A DNA stretch of 64,000 nucleotides from G963668435 sp963668435 (GTDB lineage: Bacteria; Latescibacterota; Latescibacteria; Latescibacterales; Latescibacteraceae), in NCBI GenBank assembly GCA_963668435.2, contig CAXXSC010000006.1:372001-436000 (forward strand), given 5' to 3'. Numbering within the stretch: the stretch's first letter is position 1; every line of letters starts with the position of its first letter. The notes beneath the pieces are model-generated. The model searched no databases. It was not told the DNA's origin and saw nothing but the letters and a program-made list of their open reading frames with translations. The position numbers were made by a program, and so were the translations under genes. Positions 17,459 to 26,974 of the stretch are shown here, piece after piece.

Positions 17459-17503
17459 AAAAAAGCGGAAGGCGAAGCGTACCCGATTACGCCGCGCCTT
17501 CCG
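17459..17503 (-). terminator. Rho-independent terminator of the 35-residue peptide gene (minus strand)
   Basis: On the minus strand CGGAAGGCG (17503-17495) pairs with CGCCTTCCG (17474-17466) and is followed by C and TTTTTT (17464-17459). The T run is on the minus side, so it fits transcription from the small gene at 17528-17635. Confidence 0.7.
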
Positions 17504-17527
17504 TCAGGGGGAAAAACGATGTCTATA

Positions 17528-17635
17528 TTAAGCGATCGAACTTAACAGAACGCCGACCGACGTTATTATCATGGCATAGACTGCCAGAAAACTTCCGAAG
17601 ACTGCTGCTGCTGCGATTGCGGCCTGTGCTTTCAT
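17528..17635 (-). CDS. 35-residue hydrophobic membrane peptide
   Basis: A short frame on the minus strand encodes MKAQAAIAAAAVFGSFLAVY followed by a second hydrophobic stretch ending SSIA. It looks like a single transmembrane helix with a positively charged N-terminus. Support for a real gene is a GAGGGAG ribosome-binding site five bases before the ATG at 17635 and a good terminator 25 bases after the stop. It resembles small inner-membrane peptides in general, and I recognise no family. It is convergent with the serine-hydrolase homologue. Confidence 0.5.
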   Translation of the reverse strand: MKAQAAIAAAAVFGSFLAVYAMIITSVGVLLSSIA

Positions 17636-17775
17636 ATTACTCCCTCGTAATTATATTGAATATTTCTTCTTTATTTTCTAAGTCAGACGCCTGTGATTCG
17701 CGTTTTATTTCACTTTTCTTTTCCAGCGCTCTCAGTAATTGGACGTTATGCCGCCGGAAAAGGTTTATTTTCTTT

Positions 17776-18097
<322 letters not shown>

Positions 18098-21028
18098 TTA
18101 TTTCATCAGCATCATCTTGCCGCTTTTTACCAAATGTCCCGCCTCCAGACGGTAGAAATACATTCCCGAGGCCAGACTGGAGCCGTCGAAAACAGCGCTG
18201 TGCTTTCCCCCGTTCATTAACCCATCCGCAAGTGTCGCCACTTTCTGCCCGCTGACAGAATAGACCGAGAGTTTCACATACGAGGCGGTGGGAATGGAAA
18301 AATCGATCGTTGTTGATGGGTTGAAAGGGTTCGGGTGGTTCTGCCCAAGCGAGAAAGCGAGCGGAGTGTTGTTTTCCACGTCGACCGAAAAGTGATTATA
18401 TGCACCAGGTGTGCCGTAGCCCAATGAACAGCACCAGTTTTCTGGAAGGCTGTTGTCCAGATCGGGCGACTTTAGCGAAAGCGTGGCGCCGGAACCGTCC
18501 GAGGCAACAGGCCAGGGTGATTCATTATCATATACAAAGGAATCGACAGTAACACCTCTGCTGTTTATGAGACTTAACATTTCTCCATCTCCACTCAAAC
18601 CGAAACCGAGATTCCCGATATAATTTTCAACTTCCGGGAAAAGCATATGGAAAGTGGCCTCGTCTCTACATAACACTATATATCCTTTGGGATCAATAAT
18701 CATGTTTCTGGGAAATTCATAGTAATGACATTCATCCTCGTCTTTAAAAAACCAACCGCTTAAATTAACAGGAATGTCATAAGCGTTATAAAGCTCAATC
18801 CAGTCATCTGGATTGAAGGAACTGGAGGAATTATAGTTAACTTCATTGATAACAATCTTGTTCAAAGCTTCATTATCAGGTTCGAATAAAGCCGTAACAC
18901 TCAGATCACCGGAAAGAACAAATGATGTTGATGCCGAATCAGTATCTTGTATTCCTGACCAGCCGACAAAACGATACCCCGGATTCGGCAATGCAGAAAG
19001 TGGGATTGGTATCTCATTAAAGTAAATATTTTGCCAGGGGAAATCACTTACAGCAAGAGTACTGATTTCAATACTGCCTGCCTGGGGTGGCGAAACATTC
19101 AGCGTTACTGTTCCGGTTCCGCTTAATTTAAATTTTTTAATGATGTGGCTGCATACATAATCCTGTCTTATGGATACAAAATCTCTCAGACTCTGGATTT
19201 CTTCATACCAGTTTTCAAATGAATCGATCGGTCCTCCATATATATCCGAGTTTTTCCATCGATCGATATGCATCGGCATTTCCGGTTCAAGGTTTTTCTG
19301 AAATTCGTCGATTTTCCCGATGACGGATTCGGTAGAAAAAACAGATGCGAAATAATCGGCAAAACGATTGATAAAAGCATTTTTAAATTCATGATTCCTC
19401 AATAGATTCCGCAGCATGAATGTCGACCAGAGGGGATTTTGTTTATCGGCCATTCCCGTAGGATCAGTCACCCATTCAAGTGTATCATCGTCCTCCCATA
19501 TAAAACCCAAATCAATGTCGAACAGAAGCCACCGCCACCTGCCGTCAGCTGTCCGGGGGCGCCACCATTTTATATTCTGGTGTGGGTTGTCTTTGTTTGC
19601 AAAATATATTTGTGACACGCAATATTTAAGAAAATTGTTAACATCCATGTTTTGGTGGATATATTCCCAGTTTTCAGTATTATTTATATCATTTTCACCA
19701 ATAAACTCTGTGAGAGCGCTGTAATGTTCATCGCTGCCTTCAATTACTAAAGGATGATTTACCGCGCACACAAACTCAAGCATATCGACATTGTCCGGAT
19801 CGACATTGTGATGTGCGGCGAGATACTCTTCGTTTTGCTTCTCTCTGATGTTGTAAATACCCCAGTATTCACCATTTAAATAGACAACAGCCGGCCTGTA
19901 TGCCTGGACATCTATTCCGAGTTTACCAGCAATTGAATGTCCCAGGGCGTCTCTGAACATCGTATATTTACAGTCGTTTCCGGAATTCCGAAGGACTAAT
20001 GAGGAAAAATTAGTGATCGGCAGATCGGGAAATACCTGATAATCAATAGTCCCTTTTCCATATCTGTCCCGGGCCATAATCACGAGTGGTTTTTGAGGGA
20101 ACGTTACTGATATATTGCCATACAGTCTTAAGCCGGCGACAATGCTGAATCCAAGTGTGCCGTCCGGCTCAAAAAATTCAACATTGACCGGTTTTTCGAG
20201 TGTTTTTTCGATGTCCTCGTAAATTTCAGATATATTCGAAGACGAGAGTGAAATGATCGGAAATGAATGCTCTACACCGATGAAATATGTGTTAGTGCAG
20301 ATATCGCCTGGCAGCATTCCATCGGCAATAGTACGCGCCTTAAGAACAGTTGTTGCATTGATGGTAACAGGATAGGTGTAAGCTATCGAAGTCTTGTCAG
20401 GTTCACTGCCGTCCAGTGTATAATATATTGTTGAAAGAGGGTTTTCATTTGTAATTGCAACAGTCACCGCGTTGTCATAAAATCCACCGCTAACTGACAT
20501 TGTAACCGAATCGGCAACATCTGAATATGCTTGTTCGGAATTCGATGAACCCGGAGTTGATTGAGTAAAGAACATCCAGCTCTCGCTGCCATCAGGCTGC
20601 CGCCCTATAGATATTTCAGCCGGGATAGCCAGTGCTGAAACGTGATCGACAACATTCCTTTCCGGATCAGTTAAAACCAAAGATTCGCCGTCAGCATTGA
20701 TTTTGAAATTTGTGTGAAGTTCTGTTGTGTTCACCTTGTCTTTGCCTGAGGCGAAAATCAGAAGATAACTGCCGGCCTCAATCGTAACATCGGGGAATAT
20801 CCATTTAAACGGCTTGTTTTCGCGGTCTGAAAGGCCATACCCATAAAGATTGACAGGGGAATCATCCGAATTGTACAATTCTATCCAGTCGGGGTAGTCG
20901 CCGTCGCAATCCTGGATAATGGCTGTATTCGAGGCCATGATTTCGTTGATAAAGACATCTGCCATCACACCACGCAGTAACACCGTCTGAAAAAGAACCA
21001 TAATCACAAATATAATAGAACGTCTCAT
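18098..21028 (-). CDS. Secreted CotH-kinase / lamin-tail-domain protein with C-terminal sorting tail
   Basis: This 976-residue secreted mosaic protein has these domains in order. First a signal peptide, then a lamin-tail domain (VFINEIMASNTAIIQD...DWIELYN, about 25-130). Next a chitobiase-C-like domain (TIYYTLDGSEPDKTS), then a CotH-kinase domain (about 245-560, with VVYLNGEYWGIYNIREK and FANKDNPHQNIKWWR...LLFDIDLGF). An InlB-type repeat (PNPGYRFVGWSG) and a second lamin-tail domain (IVINEVNYNSSSSFNPDDWI) follow. It ends with a T9SS type A-like tail (NHPNPFNPSTTIDFSIP to SGKMMLMK). CotH proteins can be atypical protein kinases, and the Asp/Asn residues of that motif are present, but activity is inference. 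ATG 21028 was chosen because GGAGG lies six bases upstream. Confidence 0.88.
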   Translation of the reverse strand: MRRSIIFVIMVLFQTVLLRGVMADVFINEIMASNTAIIQDCDGDYPDWIELYNSDDSPVNLYGYGLSDRENKPFKWIFPDVTIEAGSYLLIFASGKDKVNTTELHTNFKINADGESLVLTDPERNVVDHVSALAIPAEISIGRQPDGSESWMFFTQSTPGSSNSEQAYSDVADSVTMSVSGGFYDNAVTVAITNENPLSTIYYTLDGSEPDKTSIAYTYPVTINATTVLKARTIADGMLPGDICTNTYFIGVEHSFPIISLSSSNISEIYEDIEKTLEKPVNVEFFEPDGTLGFSIVAGLRLYGNISVTFPQKPLVIMARDRYGKGTIDYQVFPDLPITNFSSLVLRNSGNDCKYTMFRDALGHSIAGKLGIDVQAYRPAVVYLNGEYWGIYNIREKQNEEYLAAHHNVDPDNVDMLEFVCAVNHPLVIEGSDEHYSALTEFIGENDINNTENWEYIHQNMDVNNFLKYCVSQIYFANKDNPHQNIKWWRPRTADGRWRWLLFDIDLGFIWEDDDTLEWVTDPTGMADKQNPLWSTFMLRNLLRNHEFKNAFINRFADYFASVFSTESVIGKIDEFQKNLEPEMPMHIDRWKNSDIYGGPIDSFENWYEEIQSLRDFVSIRQDYVCSHIIKKFKLSGTGTVTLNVSPPQAGSIEISTLAVSDFPWQNIYFNEIPIPLSALPNPGYRFVGWSGIQDTDSASTSFVLSGDLSVTALFEPDNEALNKIVINEVNYNSSSSFNPDDWIELYNAYDIPVNLSGWFFKDEDECHYYEFPRNMIIDPKGYIVLCRDEATFHMLFPEVENYIGNLGFGLSGDGEMLSLINSRGVTVDSFVYDNESPWPVASDGSGATLSLKSPDLDNSLPENWCCSLGYGTPGAYNHFSVDVENNTPLAFSLGQNHPNPFNPSTTIDFSIPTASYVKLSVYSVSGQKVATLADGLMNGGKHSAVFDGSSLASGMYFYRLEAGHLVKSGKMMLMK

Positions 21029-21232
21029 CTCAACCTCCATCTTCTTCCCGGGTTAACTGTCTGTTAACCTTGAACGAAAGGAACAGTCTCGCCGCAAGTT
21101 TCGAGCACCCATACATGGTTCTATATAAATCTATTATAATCCTTCTTATATACAATTTATCATAATAAACGATTTGCGCAAGGAGTTTTTTTCTCCACGG
21201 TAAAACGTATCTTAGATGCTGTTCTGATTATT

Positions 21233-22567
21233 TCACTTTACCAGGAGCATCGAACCCGTTTCGGCGAGCTCTCCCGCCTCAATTCTATATAGATAAATCC
21301 CGCTGGAAAGCCCCGTCGCATCGAAACGGACAGAATGTTTCCCGGCGGCTTTCTGTTCATCACAAATGGTGGCGACACGCTGCCCGCTGCCCGAATAGAC
21401 CGAGAGTTTCACATGTGAGGTGGTGGGAATTGAAAAATCGATCATGGTTGTTGGATTGAACGGATTCGGGTGGTTTCGTATTGCCAGCAACTCACACGGC
21501 TGTTCCTCTTCAATGCCGGTGGTCCAGCTGCTGTAATGTTTTCCGTCGATGATTGCCTCTCGAAGCTCATAGATTTTATCGGCCATTGTTTCGGATCGTG
21601 ACTGGCAATGGATGACTCCCAGGCCCTCAACCACGGTTTCGGTGTACCCGTGTTCAAAGAAATGGATATTGAAAGCATAACCGTTGCATGTACCAATGGG
21701 CGTCTCCACGGTCGTTGGTCTTCTTCTGACATGAGAATAATTGAAATCGTAGGTATAATCGTTTTCAGAGGGCGTGAAATCACAGTAAAGAACGCCGTTT
21801 TTATAGATACTGCCGTTTTCATCGACACGCAGCTTTTTACCGTCAAGGAACGTGTAGTTGACGGCGCCGTCAATTTCCTCGCGTGAGACAATCGTCATCA
21901 CGAGTTTATCGGATTTTTCGGGCCGCTCTTCATTATACCAGAGTTCATAATAGTCATAATACCATGTGTTGCCCACAGCCAGAGGTAAATACCTGCTGGC
22001 TGTCGCCATACTCTCGCCGCAATCCTGTACACGGAAATACTCGCCGTCGTTGAGATAGTGACGCCATTTAAACCCGTCATAGCTCCACAGTCCGTTTTTT
22101 TCTGTTCCGGCCCACAACGTATTCTCATTGTCAAAAAATAATGCACGCAAATGGCCTTCATTGGTATCGACCGGATAGCAAGTCCACATGTTTCCATCAA
22201 AACTGGAGATCGAGATATATCCAACGGAAACCAGACCGGCAATCCACAGTTGATCGTTTCTGTCGAATGTTAGAGCAAGTATCTCATGTCCTTCTAAGTA
22301 TGCAGTCATTTCCGTTTCCGTCTTTCGTATCAGCTGATAGCCGTTGAATGACCATGTTTCGCCGTTTTTCACCGCCACGCGAGTTTCGGGAAATGAAATG
22401 CTACAGTCAGTTTCCGGTTCCCAGTAGTCACCATTGAAACGGTAATATGAATCGTTGGCTTTTGCCCAAAGTGTTCTATCTTCCGCCATACCGAGATTTG
22501 AGATGTTATTGGCATTTTCCTGCATTTGAGACCGGGTAGCAGTTAATCCTTTCTTCGTGGTTTCCAC
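21233..22567 (-). CDS. Secreted propeller-type protein with sorting tail; signal peptide frameshifted
   Basis: The open frame from a GTG at 22567 encodes 444 residues. The first half has propeller-like repeats of the two-component-regulator type (ALTFDRNDQLWIAG, ALFFDNENTLWAGTEKNGLW). The middle (LPLAVGNTWYYDYYELW...) is like lipoproteins with a WxYxxxY segment, and it ends with NHPNPFNPTTMIDFSIP and SGIYLYRIEAGE...MLLVK. No signal peptide is in this frame. Just upstream an ATG at 22662, after AAAAGGTGATTCA, starts a signal peptide in another frame. Adding one A to the A run at 22655-22659 would give MKKFAAFPLIIVLLYAGTVFA fused in frame. Either a real frameshift or a sequence error is likely. 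The gene is probably non-exported as written. Confidence 0.75.
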   Translation of the reverse strand: METTKKGLTATRSQMQENANNISNLGMAEDRTLWAKANDSYYRFNGDYWEPETDCSISFPETRVAVKNGETWSFNGYQLIRKTETEMTAYLEGHEILALTFDRNDQLWIAGLVSVGYISISSFDGNMWTCYPVDTNEGHLRALFFDNENTLWAGTEKNGLWSYDGFKWRHYLNDGEYFRVQDCGESMATASRYLPLAVGNTWYYDYYELWYNEERPEKSDKLVMTIVSREEIDGAVNYTFLDGKKLRVDENGSIYKNGVLYCDFTPSENDYTYDFNYSHVRRRPTTVETPIGTCNGYAFNIHFFEHGYTETVVEGLGVIHCQSRSETMADKIYELREAIIDGKHYSSWTTGIEEEQPCELLAIRNHPNPFNPTTMIDFSIPTTSHVKLSVYSGSGQRVATICDEQKAAGKHSVRFDATGLSSGIYLYRIEAGELAETGSMLLVK

Positions 22568-22686
22568 ACTTGTTTTACGATGGGAACGATCCGCTTCTTG
22601 CGCGAAAACAGTGCCTGCGTATAACAGGACAATGATCAGTGGGAATGCCGCAAATTTTTCATTGAATCACCTTTTACATGAAATAT

Positions 22687-24795
22687 TCACTTCATCAGCA
22701 TCATCTTGCCGCTTTTAACCATCCCGCCTGCCTCCAGCCGGTAGAAATATATTCCCGAAGCCAAATTCGAACCGTTGAACACCGCGCTGTGCTTTCCGGC
22801 GCTCATTAATCCATCCGCCAGTGTCGCCACTTTCTCGCCGGTAACAGAATAGACCGTAATTGTAGTGTGTGATTCACGGGCAAGGCTGTAAGTGATTGTT
22901 GTCACCGGATTGAACGGATTCGGGCTGTTCTGGGCGAGGGAGAATGTGTGTGGGGTGGGGTCGGAAGCCGCGACAATGGTATTTCTGATACTGCTTGCGG
23001 TGCTTTGATTCTCTATGAAAGCATTGCTGCCGAGACGAACCAACAGCGCGTCTGTTTCAACAAAAGGAACACGCCAGGAACATTTTCCGGCAGAGGTCTC
23101 GATATCATTCGCGATCCTGTTCCATGTCACCCCGTTATCGAGTGAAAATTCCGGCGAGATACTGAGCGGCACCCTGCAGCCTGTTACATAGTCCCAGTGT
23201 ATCGTACAGGTCTCACCGGCGGTAAATGTTTCTCCGCCGACAGGGAATGTCTGCTTCACCATGCCGTTCGTGTCCCAGCAGTCCTGGCTGACACCGATCT
23301 GGCCCGAAAAAGAATCCTGTGCTATATAATGAAGCCCGTAAAGGTGGGGAACGGGATCCATATGTATGTTACCTGAAATATATGTACCCGTATACAAACC
23401 GTCGAACGGTGTGCTGCTGTCGATGATCTGGAAACCGGTTTCATGTCCATATTTGTCTTCTCCCCTGTTTATGGCAAAAGTACCAATGCCGCAGCCATCG
23501 GGGGCAAATAATGAGAACAATGAATCATGGTTGCCGTAATCGACACAGACCAGAGAGAAAAGCAGGTTGTCGCAGCTGATACTTTTTTTCAATCCCGCAT
23601 TATAGTCATTACATGCCCAGGGGCGTTCTGCCGTAATTTCGAAACTCATATCACAGACATAATCGCCGTTGCCGTTGCTCCAGATCAACAGATCGCTGTC
23701 ACAGCCTGTGTTACAATAGCGCAAGGGATCGATCATCTGCACAAGACAACTTCCGTGACCGATCAGGAAAATATAGTCGTGACGATAAAAAAGATTACTC
23801 GGCCCACCATTCATCTGACCGCCATCCTGATAGTCCTTTTCAGAACTCCACCAGGGCGACAGGTCGATCTCGTCGAGCATAACGCCATTACTATCGTAGA
23901 TGTAGAAATCGGAATCGGCACGGTCAGCGTCTGTAAAATTCGAATCCGTTGTGTACAGGTATACGCCGTCTCCCGCAACACCCGAGGGTTTGCTGTTGCC
24001 ATCGGTTTGATATTGTGTTGCGAACGGTGCATTTTCTCCCCAGTCAGTGAAAATCTCGGCATCACCACCGTTAACAAATCTATATTTCATGAGTGATCCG
24101 AGCTTTTCCTCCCTGTTTGTAACAGCAATAATGACATTGTCGTTGTCATCGTGCTGAGGATACGGGTCCCAGTGTTCGACCCATCCATCAGGCAGGGCAA
24201 GCTGCGTTGTCAATTTCGCCGATTCATCTTCCGGATCGGAGCCGAGGATCCATCTTTCCGTCGTCTGGCAAAGTATGGGATGTGCTCTCGGAAGCCCGTA
24301 ATTATCGATCTCCTGGATATGGGTACGTTGATCAAAAAGACCGCCATGTACGTAAGCGTGTTTTAAAGCAGGCTGCCGTTCGCTTTTATTGTCATATCCC
24401 CAAAGATAATATTTGTACGCGCTGAAATCATCTTGCACGTTGAGATAGTTTCCATCCTGATCACGTCCGTCCCAGTGTACACTGTGATGGCCGGGATCAA
24501 ACTCATAAGGTTCTGAATAATAGACACATGTGTCAACTTGGTTAACATAGTGCCAGCCGAGAAAACCGTTCTGAACCGCCGAGATTTCATTACTCCGTCC
24601 GTTTGTAAAAATGCTGAAAACCAACAGGCAGGATGTGCCGCTGATACTGACCGGTATGTCGAGTTCATCATGACTGAAAGAGTAATAGATATAATTTTCA
24701 CTCTCTATTTTTAACATCGACGGCCTGAAATCGACGGCATGACTCATTCCGGCCAGCAACTGTAATAAAAGAATAAACCATAGCAGCTTTTTCAT
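22687..24795 (-). CDS. Secreted protein of repeated surface family, member 1
   Basis: This 702-residue member of an unrecognised family is present in seven copies in the window. A signal peptide (to about residue 20, MSHA) is followed by an N-terminal Ig-like part ending in HWDGRDQDGN...YKYYLWGYDN, which resembles FlgD-type Ig domains. A long conserved centre follows with RWILGSDPEDES, DFYIYDSNGV, QMNGGPSN, WSNGNGDY and DGCGIGTFAINR. A Kre9/KNH-like module (FPVGGETFTAGETCTIHWDY) comes next, then a sorting tail (NSPNPFNPVTTITYSLA to SGKMMLMK). Start ATG 24795 follows GGAAAGGACACGGCA. It lies 18 bases after the gene at 24814 with an intergenic sequence identical to that at 34368-34385. Probably surface-attached or secreted; function unknown. 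Confidence 0.8.
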   Translation of the reverse strand: MKKLLWFILLLQLLAGMSHAVDFRPSMLKIESENYIYYSFSHDELDIPVSISGTSCLLVFSIFTNGRSNEISAVQNGFLGWHYVNQVDTCVYYSEPYEFDPGHHSVHWDGRDQDGNYLNVQDDFSAYKYYLWGYDNKSERQPALKHAYVHGGLFDQRTHIQEIDNYGLPRAHPILCQTTERWILGSDPEDESAKLTTQLALPDGWVEHWDPYPQHDDNDNVIIAVTNREEKLGSLMKYRFVNGGDAEIFTDWGENAPFATQYQTDGNSKPSGVAGDGVYLYTTDSNFTDADRADSDFYIYDSNGVMLDEIDLSPWWSSEKDYQDGGQMNGGPSNLFYRHDYIFLIGHGSCLVQMIDPLRYCNTGCDSDLLIWSNGNGDYVCDMSFEITAERPWACNDYNAGLKKSISCDNLLFSLVCVDYGNHDSLFSLFAPDGCGIGTFAINRGEDKYGHETGFQIIDSSTPFDGLYTGTYISGNIHMDPVPHLYGLHYIAQDSFSGQIGVSQDCWDTNGMVKQTFPVGGETFTAGETCTIHWDYVTGCRVPLSISPEFSLDNGVTWNRIANDIETSAGKCSWRVPFVETDALLVRLGSNAFIENQSTASSIRNTIVAASDPTPHTFSLAQNSPNPFNPVTTITYSLARESHTTITVYSVTGEKVATLADGLMSAGKHSAVFNGSNLASGIYFYRLEAGGMVKSGKMMLMK

Positions 24796-24813
24796 TGCCG
24801 TGTCCTTTCCGTA

Positions 24814-26943
24814 TCACTTCATCAGCATCATCTTGCCGCTTTTAACCATCCCGCCTGCCTCCAGCCTATAGAAATAAATTCCCGAGGCCAGATTCGAGCC
24901 GTCGAACACTGCGTTATGCCTCCCGGCCAGCATGAAATCATCAGCCAAAGTCTCCACTTTCTGCCCGCTGACCGAATAGACCGAGAGGGTTGTGTGCGCC
25001 TCTCTCGCAAGGTTGTAAGTGATCGTGGTCACTGGATTGAACGGGTTCGGGCTGTTCTGGGACAGGGCGAAGGTGTGAGGGGCGGCGTCTTCCACGGAGG
25101 ACGGCACATCGACCGTAAACACATTTTCGCTTATGGCTGACGGTGTTATATTCCTCAGATCGCTGATCCGAATACGGCATTCCGTTGAAATGATGGTTGG
25201 CACCTGCCAGACGAAACGGCCGTCTTTCGCCCGTACGACAGCGTCAAGCGTTTCCCAGGTCTTCCCGTTGTCAGGGCTGTACTCGATGGTGACATGTTCA
25301 GCGATATAGTGGCTGCCAGTAACACTCCAGAGGATATCTGTTTCTTGACCGGCGGCTATTGTCTCGCCACCGGCTGGCGCAATCAGCGTAATGTTCCCCG
25401 GCGGTCCGACATAATCGGCGCAGCTGCTAATCTGACCCCTGATGGAATCGTGCCCGAGAAAATAAAGGCCATTGCGAAAATCTTCTATCGGCTCACCATA
25501 ATCGATACCACTGGAGCAACCAAAACGCCGGAAACCTCTGTTGTCACAGTATAGACCGTCAAAAGCGGTGCCACTGTCGATGATGGTAACACCGCGAACC
25601 AGTCCGTCCGCCTTTGTATAATCGCCGTTTCTCTCATTATTTACTTTGAAATAACCTATCCCGGTGCCATCGGGTCCGGTTACGGCAAAAGATTTTCGAG
25701 CAGAGACGTATAATCCGACAATTGAGAACAGCATGTCGTCTAAAGCAACGCTGGCTTTTTGGTCTGAGTCGTAAGAATTACACACCCACTTGTGCGTTGC
25801 CGTTGCTGCAAAACCGTTATCAAGAAAAAAATCGCCGTTGCCGTTACTCCAGACAAAAATCTCTTCGCTGTCAGCGCTTTCGAGGAAACGGTGAGGATCT
25901 ATCATCTGGCAAAGACAGGAGATGTGTCCGCCAAGCAATAATTTGCCGTGGCGCTCAAAAAAAACATCCGGTCCGCCGTTTAAAAATGCGCCTTCCGGAT
26001 ATCCTTCCTTCAAACACCACCAGGACGACAGGTCGATATGTTTGACAATAGCCCCGTCCATGCTGTATATGTAAAAATCTGACTCCGGTACATAGGATTC
26101 CAGTTTTCCCATATTTGTTGTGTAGAGATACCTGCCATCGCTGACAACGCCGGCAGAGATGTTGTCATGTGTGGAATACAATTCGGCAAAGGGAGCCTCG
26201 GCGCCCCAGTCTGTGCAGATTTCAGCTTCACCATCGGGAACAAAGCAGAGTTTCATGAGTGATCCCTGTTTCTCGGAGACATTAGCGACATTGATATACT
26301 CATAATTGAAATCGGCCGGATCGAGAGCGGGAATTCCACGGATTTCCCAACCGGAGGGAAGAGTGATGGCGGTTTGAGAAAGAAGGCTTTCGTTTTCGGG
26401 ATTGTTTCCGATTAACCAGCGTTCACTGTTGGTGTGCCAGATCGGATTTGCCAGCGGAAGGCCGTTTGTGTCCGTATCGCGGATGTGTGAAATGCGCCCC
26501 ACAGAAAGCACGTCAACATATCGCGCCGCCCGTTGTATCAGGCTCTTGTTGTCATGGCCCCAGAGATAGTAGGTATAGGTTCCCGACGGCACAACGGCAC
26601 CGTCAAGATCGAGGCCGTCCCAGATAATGAGATTAGGTCCCGGATCGAAATCATGCTGCGCCGAATAATAGAGGCAGGTATCGACCTTATTCACCTGATG
26701 CCAGCCGAGAAAGCCGTTGACAGTATTGGTGATGGTATCAGCCATGCCATCGGTATACAGGCAGAAGACAACCGAGGCCGGGGTGCCGCCAATCTCGACC
26801 GGAATAGTAATCGGCTCACCGTCGAACTCGTACATGATAACAGGATCGGCCTCGATAGTGAGCAGTGTCGGGCTGAACTCGGCGGCATGACTCGCGACTG
26901 CCGATGCAAGAAACAGCATCAATATGAGAATAGGCTTTTTCAC
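24814..26943 (-). CDS. Secreted protein of repeated surface family, member 2
   Basis: This 709-residue family member begins with GTG and a signal peptide (MKKPILILMLFLASAVASHA). The same core follows: IWDGLDLDGAVVPSGTYTYYLWGHDN, WLIGNNPENES, DFYIYSMDGA, FLNGGPDVFF, SCLCQMIDPHRF, WSNGNGDF and GPDGTGIGYFKV. It is more divergent in the third quarter than the members at 32253 and 34386. A Kre9/KNH-like module (IAPAGGETIAAGQETDILW) and a standard tail (NSPNPFNPVTTITYNLA to SGKMMLMK) close it. The ribosome-binding site before GTG is weak (TGGAT). It probably forms an operon with the downstream gene at 22687. Function unknown. Confidence 0.8.
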   Translation of the reverse strand: MKKPILILMLFLASAVASHAAEFSPTLLTIEADPVIMYEFDGEPITIPVEIGGTPASVVFCLYTDGMADTITNTVNGFLGWHQVNKVDTCLYYSAQHDFDPGPNLIIWDGLDLDGAVVPSGTYTYYLWGHDNKSLIQRAARYVDVLSVGRISHIRDTDTNGLPLANPIWHTNSERWLIGNNPENESLLSQTAITLPSGWEIRGIPALDPADFNYEYINVANVSEKQGSLMKLCFVPDGEAEICTDWGAEAPFAELYSTHDNISAGVVSDGRYLYTTNMGKLESYVPESDFYIYSMDGAIVKHIDLSSWWCLKEGYPEGAFLNGGPDVFFERHGKLLLGGHISCLCQMIDPHRFLESADSEEIFVWSNGNGDFFLDNGFAATATHKWVCNSYDSDQKASVALDDMLFSIVGLYVSARKSFAVTGPDGTGIGYFKVNNERNGDYTKADGLVRGVTIIDSGTAFDGLYCDNRGFRRFGCSSGIDYGEPIEDFRNGLYFLGHDSIRGQISSCADYVGPPGNITLIAPAGGETIAAGQETDILWSVTGSHYIAEHVTIEYSPDNGKTWETLDAVVRAKDGRFVWQVPTIISTECRIRISDLRNITPSAISENVFTVDVPSSVEDAAPHTFALSQNSPNPFNPVTTITYNLAREAHTTLSVYSVSGQKVETLADDFMLAGRHNAVFDGSNLASGIYFYRLEAGGMVKSGKMMLMK

Positions 26944-26974
26944 TATATTTTATCCACTGGTTTTACAGAATGTT

